Shown: positions 29,698-39,359 of the stretch, in pieces
Layout of the letters: the number at the start of each line of letters is the position of its first letter
How positions within the stretch are numbered: the first letter of the stretch is position 1
From: Ktedonobacteraceae bacterium
GTDB lineage: Bacteria; Chloroflexota; Ktedonobacteria; Ktedonobacterales; Ktedonobacteraceae
Direction: 5' to 3'
Length of the DNA: 48,963 nucleotides
Assembly (NCBI GenBank): GCA_019240835.1
Contig: JAFAXQ010000154.1
Coordinates: 1-48,963, forward strand
Translations under genes and position numbers: made by a program
Notes under the pieces: generated by a model
What the model was told of the DNA's origin: nothing
What the model saw: the letters and a program-made list of their open reading frames with translations, nothing else
Database searches by the model: none

Positions 29698-30270
29698 GTG
29701 TCAATCGCATTCGAGCAAAAGAGAGAAGCATTCGATCAGACAGAAAAGGGGAATGCTCTCCTTGTACAGATTCAACAATGGCCCTATTGGGAGGAAATTG
29801 GTAAGGTGGCCTTCAAGGAATATGGCATGACCGCAGAGCAATATGTAGAGGTCCTTCCAGAGTATCAGCGGTTCTTAACATTAATCTTGCTCGACACTTA
29901 TCCGGGCCTTGGCATGTTTAGTCAACGAGTTGACAATGTATGGCATAGTCATATTTTATCGACGCACCGCTACCAGGATTTCAGTAACCGCTACTATCGT
30001 GGTCTGATGATTCACCATCTTCCATGTTTAGAGCCAAAGCCAAGGGGAAAGTGTTCAGTGTGCAATACCTGTCAGGGATGTAACACCAAGTGCAAGAACT
30101 GTCAGGGTAAGCCACTTATTGAGGTCACTGACCTAAAGTACACGGAGCCCGAGGAACCTAGTGCTCCTGGTTCACCTGAGCACTTTTATCAGGCGTACAT
30201 GGAAGTATTTCAGCATGAGCCACCTGCACTCTGGACCCTTCCACTTGGGGAAGCCGAAGGCTTCGCTTGA
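29698..30270 (+). CDS. GRDP-like domain protein with a cysteine cluster
   Basis: A 190-residue protein. Residues ~10-115 (EYQRFLTLILLDTYPGLGMFSQRVDNVWHSHILSTHRYQDF, then YYRGLMIHHLPC) match the pattern of the glycine-rich-domain-containing protein-like family (DUF1399 type), with the characteristic DxxWHxHI and a following HH. A compact Cys cluster follows (CSVCNTCQGCNTKCKNCQ, eight Cys counting the HHLPC one), which could bind zinc or an iron-sulfur cluster. GTG start at 29698 with AAAGGAG 6 nt upstream. Function of the family in bacteria is unknown. Likely co-transcribed with the HAD gene. Confidence 0.6.
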   Translation: MSIAFEQKREAFDQTEKGNALLVQIQQWPYWEEIGKVAFKEYGMTAEQYVEVLPEYQRFLTLILLDTYPGLGMFSQRVDNVWHSHILSTHRYQDFSNRYYRGLMIHHLPCLEPKPRGKCSVCNTCQGCNTKCKNCQGKPLIEVTDLKYTEPEEPSAPGSPEHFYQAYMEVFQHEPPALWTLPLGEAEGFA

Positions 30271-30348
30271 GGCATACAGTGTGAGCAATCTACAACTACT
30301 GAGAACCAGCAATGGAAGTGTCTTTTTACTGCTGGGCTGGATGATGTG

Positions 30349-30447
30349 ATGAAAGAGCAATTGGCAACCTTGATGATGCAGTCGAAAAATCGAGAACTTG
30401 CCGTATTTCGTGTAGAGCTACACAACGCTAGAAGGAGACTTGTATGA
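30349..30447 (+). CDS. possible 32-aa ORF coupled to the sulfotransferase-like remnant
   Basis: This ATG ORF (MKEQLATLMMQSKNRELAVF...) has a weak RBS and ends in an ATGA overlap with the next ORF. It would form one helix. It may be only the leader of a coupled pair. Nothing else in 30271-30443 is supported. Confidence 0.25.
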   Translation: MKEQLATLMMQSKNRELAVFRVELHNARRRLV

Positions 30448-30599
30448 GACACTGTATGACTACTGCCTCATTAAATGTATTACAAGATGATAATCGCCCG
30501 ACTCTCATCGTTGGGACAGGAGGGTGCGGCTCAACGATGCTCTATTCATATGCAAAAAGTCGGTATGCTTACCGTTTTATCAGTGATGGCCCGGCTTGA
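30444..30599 (+). pseudogene. truncated sulfotransferase-like ORF (51 aa)
   Basis: GAAGGAG lies 6 nt before the ATG. The sequence NRPTLIVGTGGCGSTMLY resembles the PAPS-binding start of the bacterial sulfotransferase family (normally GTGRCGSTLL), with Arg changed to Gly. The frame then stops after a further ~20 residues (YAKSRYAYRFISDGPA), so the rest of the enzyme is absent. It is either a relic or a small protein re-using the P-loop-like motif. Confidence 0.45.
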
Positions 30600-30662
30600 C
30601 ACACGCAACTACTCTGTTTTGTTGAGTTTTGTGGTCACTACAGTAGAAAGGTAAGTCTCGCT

Positions 30663-32351
30663 ATGCATGCTCGTTCACATGTACGTCGCGTCCTCTCTCT
30701 GCTGCTCCTTGTAGTGTTGCTTGCCGGAAGTGCGTTTTTATTTGGTCCAATGAGCTATGCTGCCAGCCACGTGGTGCGGTCAAACGCTAACGCGTATAGT
30801 GCCGCACGAGGCGTTGTGACTCGAGTGGGAACAGTCAATCCCCGGCTGTTACCGACTGGAAAGGTGCCGCAGGCTTCGCCGCCTACACGGGTCATCCCCT
30901 ACCACGGGGTACCTAAGCTGCAGAAGCAGACGGGCAAGTCTCCCACTGCCGTAGGAGTGCCATTGCAAAGAGGTACATCTGGGCTGCTCCTGCACAATTT
31001 CGATGCGCTAAAGAGCCTGGATGACCAGAACTTGCTGGGCTATCAGCTTGAGCCACCCGACCAGGGCTTATGTGTTGGTAATGGCTATGTAGTGGAGGTG
31101 ATTAATACCGTCGGTGCTGTGTACCGTCCCGATGGCCTAGCTGCCGTCGGTCCGTTCAATCTGCAGAACTTCTTCCAGGAGGCACCCGGTATTAATGGCA
31201 CGTTTATCTCCGACCCGCGCTGTTACTACGATGCAGTGACACGTACATGGTTCGCCACCATACTGGCCCTTCCCCCGCCGCCCCCCATCTCGCCACCACC
31301 GCCGCCTACCACACGCGTCGATATAGCCGTCAACTCGTCGGGTGATCCAACCACGCCGTGGACGGTCTACCGTTTGGATACTACTGATACCGGTCATGTT
31401 GGCTGTCCCTGCCAGCCCGACTATCCTATCTTGGGCATCGACGCTTTTAACATCTACATCACTACCACCGAATTCCCCCTGTTCAGCGTCGGCTTGAACG
31501 GTGCCCAGATCTACGCTATCGACAAGATGCCGCTAGAGAGTCCCAAAGGCACCGTGAGATTTGTCCAGTTTAGCAACCTAAGCACGGGTGGTTTCCCGAC
31601 TTTTCATCTACAGCCCACAATCACCAACGGCTCTGCCGCTGCCGAGTACCTGATGAACTCAGTGCCTTTCGACAGCCTAGACAATCGTCTGGGTCTGTGG
31701 GCGATAACCAATCAGCAAGCTGTCGGCAAGGGCGGTATTCCCACGCTCAGCACCACCACGCTGACTAGTGAGACGTATATCACTCCTAGCTCGGCACCGA
31801 ACCCGAACGGCAATTTCCTCAGTCCCGATGATGACAGCCTGCAGAGCTTACAGTATAGCAACGGTACGCTCTGGGCGAGTCTGAACACGGCCCTCTTCGT
31901 TTCCGGCGATCCGGTCTCGCGTGACGGAGCTGCTTGGTTCGCCGTGCATCCCAGCATCTCCGGTGGCAATGTGAGCGGAAACATCTTCGAGCAGGGCTAT
32001 GTGGCTTCGCAAGGGCAGTACGTGATCTATCCCGCTATCGCCAGCAGTCCCGATGGCAACACCGTCATGGTCTTCACCGTCACAGGCCGCAATACCTTGC
32101 CTAGTGCCGCCTATGCCGTTCTGTCCAGCAGTGCCTCGTCTTTCGGCCCTGTGACCGTCGCTGCACCAGGAGCCACCACCGACAATGGCTTCTCTTGTGG
32201 CGGTCTCCTCTTCGCCTGCCGCTGGGGCGACTACTCCGCCGCCGTCGTTGACCCTGGCAGCACCAACGTCTGGGTCGCCACTGAATATATTCCGGTTGTC
32301 GGAGCTAACTTCGCGAACTGGGGAACGCGCATATTCGAAGTAGGGGCCTGA
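30663..32351 (+). CDS. large secreted protein of unknown function
   Basis: A 562-residue protein with a Sec signal peptide (MHARSHVRRVLSLLLLVVLLAGSAFLFGPMSYA) and a beta-rich extracellular body. Motifs such as PPDQGLCVGNGYVVEVINTVGAVYRPDG, FISDPRCYYDAVTRTWFATIL and SPDDDSLQSLQYSNGTLWASLNTAL suggest a propeller-like or lectin-like fold. A proline-rich loop (PPPPPISPPPPPTT) interrupts it near residue 205. Cysteine pairs (GCPCQPD, CGGLLFACRWGD) could form disulfides. No catalytic motif recognised. It ends in a clear rho-independent terminator and is monocistronic. Confidence 0.75.
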   Translation: MHARSHVRRVLSLLLLVVLLAGSAFLFGPMSYAASHVVRSNANAYSAARGVVTRVGTVNPRLLPTGKVPQASPPTRVIPYHGVPKLQKQTGKSPTAVGVPLQRGTSGLLLHNFDALKSLDDQNLLGYQLEPPDQGLCVGNGYVVEVINTVGAVYRPDGLAAVGPFNLQNFFQEAPGINGTFISDPRCYYDAVTRTWFATILALPPPPPISPPPPPTTRVDIAVNSSGDPTTPWTVYRLDTTDTGHVGCPCQPDYPILGIDAFNIYITTTEFPLFSVGLNGAQIYAIDKMPLESPKGTVRFVQFSNLSTGGFPTFHLQPTITNGSAAAEYLMNSVPFDSLDNRLGLWAITNQQAVGKGGIPTLSTTTLTSETYITPSSAPNPNGNFLSPDDDSLQSLQYSNGTLWASLNTALFVSGDPVSRDGAAWFAVHPSISGGNVSGNIFEQGYVASQGQYVIYPAIASSPDGNTVMVFTVTGRNTLPSAAYAVLSSSASSFGPVTVAAPGATTDNGFSCGGLLFACRWGDYSAAVVDPGSTNVWVATEYIPVVGANFANWGTRIFEVGA

Positions 32352-32396
32352 CTTATCACGCCTGCTACTTGAATTTTTTCAATGGGCAGACAAAGG

Positions 32397-32425
32397 TTTC
32401 CTCGGCTAAGCCGAGGAAATTTTTT
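32397..32425 (+). terminator. rho-independent terminator after the secreted-protein gene
   Basis: TTTCCTCGGC-TAA-GCCGAGGAAA followed by TTTTTT, a textbook intrinsic terminator. Confidence 0.92.
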
Positions 32426-32484
32426 GCCTAAGAGAGGAACTTAATGGCTCAATCTTTCTCCTAGCCGCTGTAATCAACCCTATC

Positions 32485-32513
32485 TTGACACGGCGGGTTT
32501 CTCCGCTTATACT
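32485..32513 (+). promoter_or_regulatory. modA promoter
   Basis: TTGACA, a 17-bp spacer and TATACT, about 75 nt before the modA ATG. The same promoter with its leader is duplicated at 24607-24635 upstream of the P450 gene. Confidence 0.75.
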
Positions 32514-32588
32514 CAGCGTATGACTATTCATCTATAAAGTATGTCTTGTTGCGTTCTCTTATCTACCATCATGAGGAGGAAGGACCCT

Positions 32589-33422
32589 ATGAAACGTGTA
32601 CTATCTGCATTTCTGTTGTCGGCTGTCCTTTGCACGCTGCTGGTAGCCTGTGGGGGGACACCTACCCCTGCTGGCAGCACTCCAACGCCCACTAGCGCAG
32701 CAGCGCCTATTACTCTCAACGTATTCGCAGCCGCGTCATTAACGGAATCTTTTAACGAAATAGCCAGCACCTATCACCAGATGCATCCTACTATCACTAT
32801 TAAACCAAACTATAACGGCTCGCAGATACTTGAGCAGCAAATCGCTAACGCTGCACCCTGCGATGTCTTTGCCTCTGCTGATCTTACCAATATGCAGAAG
32901 GCGAGCAGTGCCGGATTAGTCAATGCATCCCAAGTGTTTGTGAAAAATCGGTTGGTGGTGATTATTCCGGTCGGCAATCCTGGTCATATCACTTCGCTGA
33001 AAGATCTGGCCAGACGAGGTGTCAAGATCGACCTTGAGGCTTCTACTGTTCCAGCGGGCAAGTACTCACGACAGGCTCTGGCCAACCTCTCTAAGTCCGC
33101 TGACTACGGCTCAGGCTATGGGAGTGCTGTTCTGGCGAATGTTGTTTCGCAAGAGGATAACGTTAAGGCTGTGGTGCAAAAAGTGCAATTGGGCGAGGCC
33201 GACGCTGGCTTCGTCTACCGTACCGATGTGACGGCGGCTGTCGCCAGTAAGCTCACGGTGATAGAGATCCCCGATCCATATAACGTGATCGCTCAGTATC
33301 CCATCGCCGTCGCCAAAAGTTCACCGCATGCAACCGATGCACAGGCATTTGTGAACTTTGTTCTCTCGAAAACTGGTCAGGACATTATGAAAAAGTATAA
33401 CTTTATCCCGGTCAATGCGTAG
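32589..33422 (+). CDS. modA: molybdate ABC transporter substrate-binding lipoprotein ModA
   Basis: A 277-residue periplasmic-type binding protein anchored as a lipoprotein. The signal ends in the lipobox TLLVAC with Cys21, and a Pro/Thr/Ser linker follows. The mature part shows the ModA pattern FAAASLTESFNEIA, PCDVFASAD, VKNRLVVIIPVGNPG, GEADAGFVYRTDV and the C-terminal FVNFVLSKTGQDIMKKYNF. It captures molybdate or tungstate for ModBC. The start was moved to ATG 32589 (GAGGAAGGA upstream; signal peptide begins here). The modB ATG follows directly. Confidence 0.95.
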   Translation: MKRVLSAFLLSAVLCTLLVACGGTPTPAGSTPTPTSAAAPITLNVFAAASLTESFNEIASTYHQMHPTITIKPNYNGSQILEQQIANAAPCDVFASADLTNMQKASSAGLVNASQVFVKNRLVVIIPVGNPGHITSLKDLARRGVKIDLEASTVPAGKYSRQALANLSKSADYGSGYGSAVLANVVSQEDNVKAVVQKVQLGEADAGFVYRTDVTAAVASKLTVIEIPDPYNVIAQYPIAVAKSSPHATDAQAFVNFVLSKTGQDIMKKYNFIPVNA

Positions 33423-34265
33423 ATGAAGCGCCTAGGGACGCAACTCAGCCTCCTGAAGCAATACTCGGTTGACAGGGCCTGGATACGTTGGCCTGCTAGG
33501 TTGCTCATAGGCGTTCTGGCGGGAAGCTTTTTTCTCTTCCTGGGCATCCCGCTGGCGGCTCTGGTGATACGGGAGCCGCCAGCGACCCTCTGGCAGGCGA
33601 TCCAGCAGCCCGAAGCAATCCAGGCCCTGCAATTGAGTCTCATTACCACATCCATCAGTACACTTCTGACGGTCGTGTTTGGTCTACCCGTAGCCTACGT
33701 GTTGGCGCGAATGCGTTTTCCAGGTCGTTCTGTTCTTGAGACACTCGTGACCATGCCAACAGTCCTGCCTCCGGTTGTCGGGGGCATTGCTCTGCTGATC
33801 ACCTTCGGGCGCTTCGGACTGCTTGGTCGCTACCTTAGCCCGTTGGGGATTACGCTGCCTTTCACCAGCGTGGCCGTCGTGATGGCTCAAATGTTTGTCG
33901 CTGCCCCCTTCTTTGTGAACAGTGCCAAAGCTGGTCTTGAGCAGTTGGACCCACGCTACGAAATGGCTGCCTATACGCTGCGAGCTTCGCCCTTCTATGC
34001 CTTTCGCAGAGTCGTCTTGCCGCTCATTCGCCCTGTCTTGCTTTCGGGCGCAGGCCTAGCGTGGGCACGCGCCCTTGGAGAATTCGGCGCGACCATTACC
34101 TTTGCTGGTAACTTTCCAGGAACTACCGAGACCACACCTATCGCGGTGTATGTCGCAGCCGAGAGCAACCTGGAATCAGCGGTCTCACTGGCAGTTGTCT
34201 TGCTGGCAGTTTCGTTCGGGGTGTTGCTCGCCTTACGGCTAGGTCGCAGTGCAACGCAAAAATGA
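33423..34265 (+). CDS. modB: molybdate ABC transporter permease ModB
   Basis: A 280-residue permease with about six membrane segments. SLITTSISTLLTVVFGLPVAYVLARM and MPTVLPPVVGGIALLITFG are typical of ModB/CysT permeases, and the EAA-type loop is near ARALGEFGATITFAGNFPGTTET. The start codon follows the modA stop without a gap, indicating translational coupling. It ends 9 bp from the convergent modC stop codon. Confidence 0.93.
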   Translation: MKRLGTQLSLLKQYSVDRAWIRWPARLLIGVLAGSFFLFLGIPLAALVIREPPATLWQAIQQPEAIQALQLSLITTSISTLLTVVFGLPVAYVLARMRFPGRSVLETLVTMPTVLPPVVGGIALLITFGRFGLLGRYLSPLGITLPFTSVAVVMAQMFVAAPFFVNSAKAGLEQLDPRYEMAAYTLRASPFYAFRRVVLPLIRPVLLSGAGLAWARALGEFGATITFAGNFPGTTETTPIAVYVAAESNLESAVSLAVVLLAVSFGVLLALRLGRSATQK

Positions 34266-34274
34266 GTGGACATA

Positions 34275-35423
34275 TCAGCAATAGGCACGCGCTTCAGTTG
34301 CTTTGAACGCTGCGTAGATAAACTTGCCCTCTTGCAGTTCCAAACGTGCCGTTGAAGCTTCGGTTACCTCGGCAATCAAGGGAAGCGTGGTAGTTTCCGG
34401 CATAACGCTGACGCGCACTCGCCCATCGTGCAGAGGCTGTGTTGCTCCGATTGCACTTTCCATGTGTAAGATCTGGACAATTTCGCCTCGAAATACATTT
34501 GATGCTGAGGTTTCAGGTGCAGTGAGTGAGAGGGTAATACTACGTGGATCAACGACCACGTATGCCTCTTCCCCCTCATGCGGTGCCTGCTCGAAGGGTG
34601 GTTGTCTCTCCAAGGTAGCCTTGATTTCGATTGCCTGCTTGCCATCATCCTGTACCCGCACGGCGCAAATGGCCTGTGATTCACGCCGTGCCAGAAACCC
34701 ACGGAAGAAATTTGTTCCCACTAGTTCGGCAATATATGATGAGCGGGGATGTTCGTGCAGATCGCGCTGATTGCCTTGCTGCAGTATGCTCCCTGCCTCT
34801 AGGACCACGATTTGATGGCCAAAAAGCAGTGCATCCAGGTATTGGTGGGTCACCATGACTGTCGTGATCCCCAATTGTGAGAGGATGCGGCGCAGCTCCT
34901 GTCGCACCTCGCGTCGCGTCTGCACATCGAGCGCAGATAGTGGCTCGTCGAGCAGCAGCAGTTGTGGTTGCAAGGCGAGCGCTCGCGCAATGGCCACCCG
35001 TTGCTGCTGGCCACCTGAAAGCTGTGCAGGACGACGCTGGTCGAGGCCAGACAAGTGAACTTTTTCCAATGCTTCTCCGACTCGCTGTACAATCATCCGT
35101 TGCGGCAGGTGCTGGGTACGTAAACCGAAAGCCACGTTCTCAAACACAGTCAGGTGGGGAAAGAGCACATAATCCTGGAAGACATAGCCAAACGGGCGCT
35201 CCTGTGGTGGAATAGAAATGTGTCGTCTACTATCGAAATACGTTACACCGTCCAATATGATCTGTCCCTGCGCTGGCTGAAGCAGCCCTGCTAGCAGCCG
35301 TAGCACTGTCGTTTTTCCCGAGCCACTCTCGCCAAGCAGGACCGTCGTTTTCCCCTCCTCTGCAGACAGATGCAGTGCGAGATGGAAGCTTCCCAAGGAC
35401 GTATCGAAGCTAGCTGTAAGCAT
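34275..35423 (-). CDS. modC: molybdate ABC transporter ATP-binding protein ModC
   Basis: A 382-residue ATPase. Walker A is GESGSGKTTVLRLLAG, the Q-loop YVFQDYVLFPHL, the signature LSGGQQQRVAIARAL, Walker B LLLLDEPLSALDVQ and the H-switch MVTHQ. The C-terminus carries TOBE-type domains (FRGEIVQILHM, VRVSVMPE), expected in ModC and related importers. It is transcribed convergently to modAB instead of following modB. Start moved to ATG 35423 with GGAGGAG 7 nt upstream; the track start is in the upstream gene's end. It follows the P-loop kinase gene by 28 bp. Confidence 0.88.
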   Translation of the reverse strand: MLTASFDTSLGSFHLALHLSAEEGKTTVLLGESGSGKTTVLRLLAGLLQPAQGQIILDGVTYFDSRRHISIPPQERPFGYVFQDYVLFPHLTVFENVAFGLRTQHLPQRMIVQRVGEALEKVHLSGLDQRRPAQLSGGQQQRVAIARALALQPQLLLLDEPLSALDVQTRREVRQELRRILSQLGITTVMVTHQYLDALLFGHQIVVLEAGSILQQGNQRDLHEHPRSSYIAELVGTNFFRGFLARRESQAICAVRVQDDGKQAIEIKATLERQPPFEQAPHEGEEAYVVVDPRSITLSLTAPETSASNVFRGEIVQILHMESAIGATQPLHDGRVRVSVMPETTTLPLIAEVTEASTARLELQEGKFIYAAFKATEARAYC

Positions 35424-35451
35424 GGGCCTTCTCCTCCAGAAAAACATCGTG

Positions 35452-35988
35452 TCATAGGTTTTCTGATACTCTCTTGGTAGCGTCACGCAGAAATTGGTGG
35501 AGTTCTTTGGGCGTATGGATGTGAATGATGCGCTTGTCCTTCATGTTGGGGCTATCCAGGAGCTTTATAAGCTCGAGTCTGGAGTGTTTGTGAACCGTGT
35601 AGATCGTCTTCATCATCTGCCAAGTCATGGGCAGCAGTGGGCAGCCTTCGGGACCTCCAAGACGCGGACGGAAAATGGACTGGATTTGTCGTTTCATGGC
35701 CCATCGCAAATGAGTTTGCAAGGAGAAATCAACGAAGATGATGGTGTCGGCTAGCTCGAAACGTTTCTGAATGGTATCCCATGGGCCCCAGCCGTCGATG
35801 ATCCAGTGTCCTTCGCGCAAGATCGCATCATGCTTCTCCCGAACCTCATCCAGCGGAGTACGCACCCAGCCAGGCTTGAATTGAATCTGATCTATCTCAT
35901 AGACCGGCAGATGTAATACATTGTGTAGTCGCAAGCATAACGTTGTCTTCCCACCACCCCCGTTGCCAATGACTGCAATACGATCCAT
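35452..35988 (-). CDS. P-loop kinase-like protein (topology-modulation/adenylate-kinase-like)
   Basis: A 178-residue small P-loop protein. The N-terminal Walker A MDRIAVIGNGGGGKTTLCLRL is followed by VYEIDQIQFKPGW and WIIDGWGPWDT, the layout of adenylate-kinase-like proteins annotated as topology modulation (FlaR-like) or AAA-family ATPases; phosphate acceptor unknown. Start moved to ATG 35988: AGGAG lies 9 nt upstream and the Walker A is then N-terminal as in relatives. Probably co-transcribed with modC. Confidence 0.78.
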   Translation of the reverse strand: MDRIAVIGNGGGGKTTLCLRLHNVLHLPVYEIDQIQFKPGWVRTPLDEVREKHDAILREGHWIIDGWGPWDTIQKRFELADTIIFVDFSLQTHLRWAMKRQIQSIFRPRLGGPEGCPLLPMTWQMMKTIYTVHKHSRLELIKLLDSPNMKDKRIIHIHTPKELHQFLRDATKRVSENL

Positions 35989-36075
35989 CACTTTCTGCTC
36001 CTCTCCAAGCGCTTTTTCCTGGATTATAACGCTTTTTGAACTACACGTGAAGCCCAACAGTTTTATTATTCTACG

Positions 36076-36117
36076 CTCTTGCCAATTATTTGACAAGTTC
36101 TCCGTGCTTGGCAAGAG
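36076..36117. promoter_or_regulatory. 10-bp inverted repeat upstream of glpK (operator candidate)
   Basis: CTCTTGCCAA (36076-36085) and TTGGCAAGAG (36108-36117) form a perfect palindrome spaced by 22 bp in the divergent region between the P-loop gene and glpK. A -10-like TATAAG (36128-36133) follows, so the right arm would cover the -35 position of a glpK promoter. Candidate binding site for a regulator of glycerol use. Confidence 0.45.
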
Positions 36118-36171
36118 GTCTACATCGTATAAGTAATAAGGAATATCAAGTTAGCGAAGAGGAGCTTTTCA

Positions 36172-37662
36172 ATGGCACGTTTCATCCTGAGTTTGGATCA
36201 AGGCACTACCAGCTCGCGTGCAATTGTCTTCGACCATAGCGGCTCCGTCGTCAGCGTCGTACAGCAGGAATTCCCACAGATGTATCCTGCCCCTGGACTG
36301 GTGGAGCATGATCCAGAGGCGATCTGGTCGAGCCAATTGACGGTGGCGCAAGAGGCGATAAAGAAGGCAGGAGCTACTGCCCATGACATCGCAGCACTTG
36401 GCATTACCAACCAACGCGAGACGACGATTGTGTGGGAGAAGGCCAGCGGGAAACCTGTCTGCAACGCCATTGTGTGGCAGAGCCGCTTGACGGTTCCTCT
36501 TTGTAACGCACTGGTGGCAAAGGGCTTCGATAAGGAGATTCGCGCCCGCACTGGTCTGGTCACCGACGCCTATTTCTCTGCCACCAAGGTGCAGTGGATT
36601 CTTGACAATATAGCAGGCGTACGTGAGAAGGCCGAGCGCGGCGAAGTGCTCTTTGGCAACGTCGATACCTTCCTTATGTGGCGTCTCTCCAAGGGCCGTG
36701 TCCACGTCACCGACCCCTCTAACGCCTCGCGCACCATGCTCTACAATATCTACCAAGGCGACTGGGACGATGTTATCCTCAAAGAGCTAGCAGTGCCACG
36801 TGCCATGCTGCCCAAGGTCATGCCGTCGAGTGCAGTGTATGGCGAGACTGACCCACAGTTCTTCGGTGCAGCTATCAAGATGGCAGGCGATGCAGGTGAC
36901 CAGCAGGCGGCCACCTTCGGGCAGGCTTGCTACGAAGTCGGTATGGTCAAGAACACCTATGGTACTGGCTGCTTCATGCTGATGAACACGGGAAACAAAG
37001 GCGTACCCTCGAAGAGTGGATTGCTCACCACTCTTGGCTGGGGTATTGGCAATGAGATCGTCTACTGCTTGGAAGGGAGTATCTTCATCACAGGTGCCGC
37101 CGTGCAGTGGCTGCGTGACGGTTTGAAGGTTATTACCAAGAGTGCTGATGTTGAGGGGCTGGCAGCAAGTGTGCCGGACAATGGAGGTGTCTATATGGTA
37201 CCGGCCTTCGTCGGTCTAGGTGCTCCCTACTGGGATCCCTACGCACGCGGCAGCATCATAGGCTTAACACGCGGCTCAACGGTCGCACATGTTGCACGTG
37301 CCACGCTTGAGTCGATGTGTTATCAGACACGCGATGTGCTTGAGGCGATGAGCGCCGATAGCGGCGTGCAAGTCAAGACGCTGCGTGTCGATGGCGGTGC
37401 AGTCGTCAATAACCTGCTCATGCAGTTCCAGGCCGACATTCTTGGTGTTGCCGTCCAGCGCCCGAAAGTAGCGGAGACGACAGCTCTAGGTGCGGCGTAT
37501 CTCGCGGGACTGGCCGTCGGCTTCTGGAGCGGCCAGCAAGAAGTCGCGGAGCAGTGGGCGCTCGACCGCAGCTTCGAGCCGCAGATGAGTGCCGAGCAGC
37601 GTGACGAACTGTACAACGGCTGGAAGAAAGCCGTGCAGCGCTCGCTAGGTTGGGCCGAGTAA
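36172..37662 (+). CDS. glpK: glycerol kinase
   Basis: A 496-residue FGGY-family kinase converting glycerol to glycerol-3-phosphate. N-terminal [37 protein letters not shown], the conserved [14 protein letters not shown] and the C-terminal [22 protein letters not shown] are all present. Full family length. GAGGAG lies 9 nt before the ATG. First gene of the glpK-glpD-dhaK-dhaL-dhaM operon. No glycerol facilitator gene is in the window. Confidence 0.97.
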   Translation: MARFILSLDQGTTSSRAIVFDHSGSVVSVVQQEFPQMYPAPGLVEHDPEAIWSSQLTVAQEAIKKAGATAHDIAALGITNQRETTIVWEKASGKPVCNAIVWQSRLTVPLCNALVAKGFDKEIRARTGLVTDAYFSATKVQWILDNIAGVREKAERGEVLFGNVDTFLMWRLSKGRVHVTDPSNASRTMLYNIYQGDWDDVILKELAVPRAMLPKVMPSSAVYGETDPQFFGAAIKMAGDAGDQQAATFGQACYEVGMVKNTYGTGCFMLMNTGNKGVPSKSGLLTTLGWGIGNEIVYCLEGSIFITGAAVQWLRDGLKVITKSADVEGLAASVPDNGGVYMVPAFVGLGAPYWDPYARGSIIGLTRGSTVAHVARATLESMCYQTRDVLEAMSADSGVQVKTLRVDGGAVVNNLLMQFQADILGVAVQRPKVAETTALGAAYLAGLAVGFWSGQQEVAEQWALDRSFEPQMSAEQRDELYNGWKKAVQRSLGWAE

Positions 37663-37664
37663 CT

Positions 37665-39359
37665 ATGCAACCCCTCTCATCACGCGTGCGCAGGCAGAAT
37701 TTTGCTAAGCTTGAGCGCGAACATTTTGATGTGCTGGTCATCGGTGGCGGCATCACGGGAGCAGGTGTCGCCCTGGACGCGGCCGCACGTAGCTACAAGG
37801 TAGCACTCGTTGAGAGGGCCGACTTTGCCAGCGGCGCGAGTAGCAAATCAACCAAACTCATTCATGGTGGCATTCGCTACCTCCCCAACTTTGATTTTGC
37901 CTTAGTACATCAAGGGTTGGTGGAGCGTGGCCTGCTGCTACAAAACGCGCCATTTCTGGTTGAACCGTTAGCCTTCGTTCTACCCATCTATGAAGGTGAT
38001 CGTCATCCGGTGGGCATGCCCTTTACCACACCGGGCGGCATTGGACTCGGTCAACTGCTTGATCTCGGTTTGTTGCTCTACGATGGCTTGGCCGGACGCC
38101 GCAACATAAAGCGGCATCGTCATCTCAGCCGGGAGCAGGTACAAGACTACGCGCCAGCACTGGTGACTGAGAGGCTCAAAGAAGGCTTCATGTACTACGA
38201 CGCACACACCAATGATGTGCGTCTGACGCTGGCACTGCTACGTACTGCAGCACAGTTTGGGGCCACTCTCGTCAACTACGCTGAAGTGACCTCTTTTCGG
38301 AAAGAAAGCGGGACAATTACGGGTGCATGTGTCTGTGACCGGATGCGCAACCAGGAGATGATGGTGGGTGCTCGGCACATCGTCAATGCCACAGGCGTTT
38401 TCTCACAGCGGGTTGAAGCACTCACAGGTGCCGTACCTATGGTTCAGATTGAACCAAGCAAGGGCATTCATCTGGTATTCTCACGCGAGGATGTGCAGCT
38501 TGCTGATGCAGCCCTTGTGCTGCCGGAGACAGACGACCGGCGTCTTCTCTTTCTTGTTCCCTGGCAGTCGCGTGTCATCCTGGGTACCACCGATACAGGA
38601 GCGGATGACTTGGATCATCCAATGGCGACTCGCGCTGACGTAGCTTACCTGTTGAATCATCTTAATCGCTACTTCTCTCTCCATCTTACGACGGAGCATA
38701 TCATCAGTACGTACGCTGGCTACCGTCCGTTGGTGAAATCACGCACGGGCGCTGCGACAGCCAAACTCTCGCGTAACCATACGGTGCTGCAGAGTCCATC
38801 GGGCTTGGTCACAATTGTCGGTGGCAAACTCACAACCTACCGCCGCATGGCACAGGATACCGTTGATGTGTTGAGTCGTCGCGATGGTTATAGGCTAGTA
38901 CATCCCACGGAGAACTTACCGTTACAAGGAAGCGTGGGCTGCCTGAAGCTGCAGCAGGTCGCGGGCACAAGCCGAAGCACTGTGGGCACCCTGGATGAAG
39001 AAATCGTAGCACACCTAGGCAGAAGTTACGGTACAGAGACGCAGAAGGTGCTACAATTGATAGCAGAAGACGCCTCGTTAGGCAAAAGACTCGTCGACGA
39101 TCTTCCTTATCTGCGTGCCGAAGTAGTCTACGCCTGTCGGTACGAAATGGCAATGACGCCCTACGATGTGCTAGCACGTCGCACCTCCATCACTCTAGAG
39201 GATCGTCAACGTGGCCTAGGCGTCGTGGATACGGTAGCGCGACTCATGGCACGCGAGCATGGTTGGACGACAGAGCAACGAGCAGAACTGGTTGTCGCCT
39301 ATCGCGCTGCTATTGAGCAGCAAATGGCCGCAGAAGTAGCGAGAGGAGAGACAGCGTGA
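37665..39359 (+). CDS. glpD: glycerol-3-phosphate dehydrogenase (FAD)
   Basis: A 564-residue GlpD-type flavoprotein oxidising glycerol-3-phosphate to dihydroxyacetone phosphate at the membrane. FAD motif [30 protein letters not shown] at about residues 20-50, then [18 protein letters not shown] and the C-terminal DAP_C region ([24 protein letters not shown]). The ATG at 37665 is preferred: it lies 2 bp after the glpK stop, and the track's TTG start would overlap glpK. The last codons overlap the dhaK start. Confidence 0.94.
   Translation: MQPLSSRVRRQNFAKLEREHFDVLVIGGGITGAGVALDAAARSYKVALVERADFASGASSKSTKLIHGGIRYLPNFDFALVHQGLVERGLLLQNAPFLVEPLAFVLPIYEGDRHPVGMPFTTPGGIGLGQLLDLGLLLYDGLAGRRNIKRHRHLSREQVQDYAPALVTERLKEGFMYYDAHTNDVRLTLALLRTAAQFGATLVNYAEVTSFRKESGTITGACVCDRMRNQEMMVGARHIVNATGVFSQRVEALTGAVPMVQIEPSKGIHLVFSREDVQLADAALVLPETDDRRLLFLVPWQSRVILGTTDTGADDLDHPMATRADVAYLLNHLNRYFSLHLTTEHIISTYAGYRPLVKSRTGAATAKLSRNHTVLQSPSGLVTIVGGKLTTYRRMAQDTVDVLSRRDGYRLVHPTENLPLQGSVGCLKLQQVAGTSRSTVGTLDEEIVAHLGRSYGTETQKVLQLIAEDASLGKRLVDDLPYLRAEVVYACRYEMAMTPYDVLARRTSITLEDRQRGLGVVDTVARLMAREHGWTTEQRAELVVAYRAAIEQQMAAEVARGETA

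Noticed and set aside
36090-36095. TTGACA as the glpK -35 box
   Set aside because: No -10-like sequence lies 16-18 bp downstream; the better -10 (TATAAG) is too far away.
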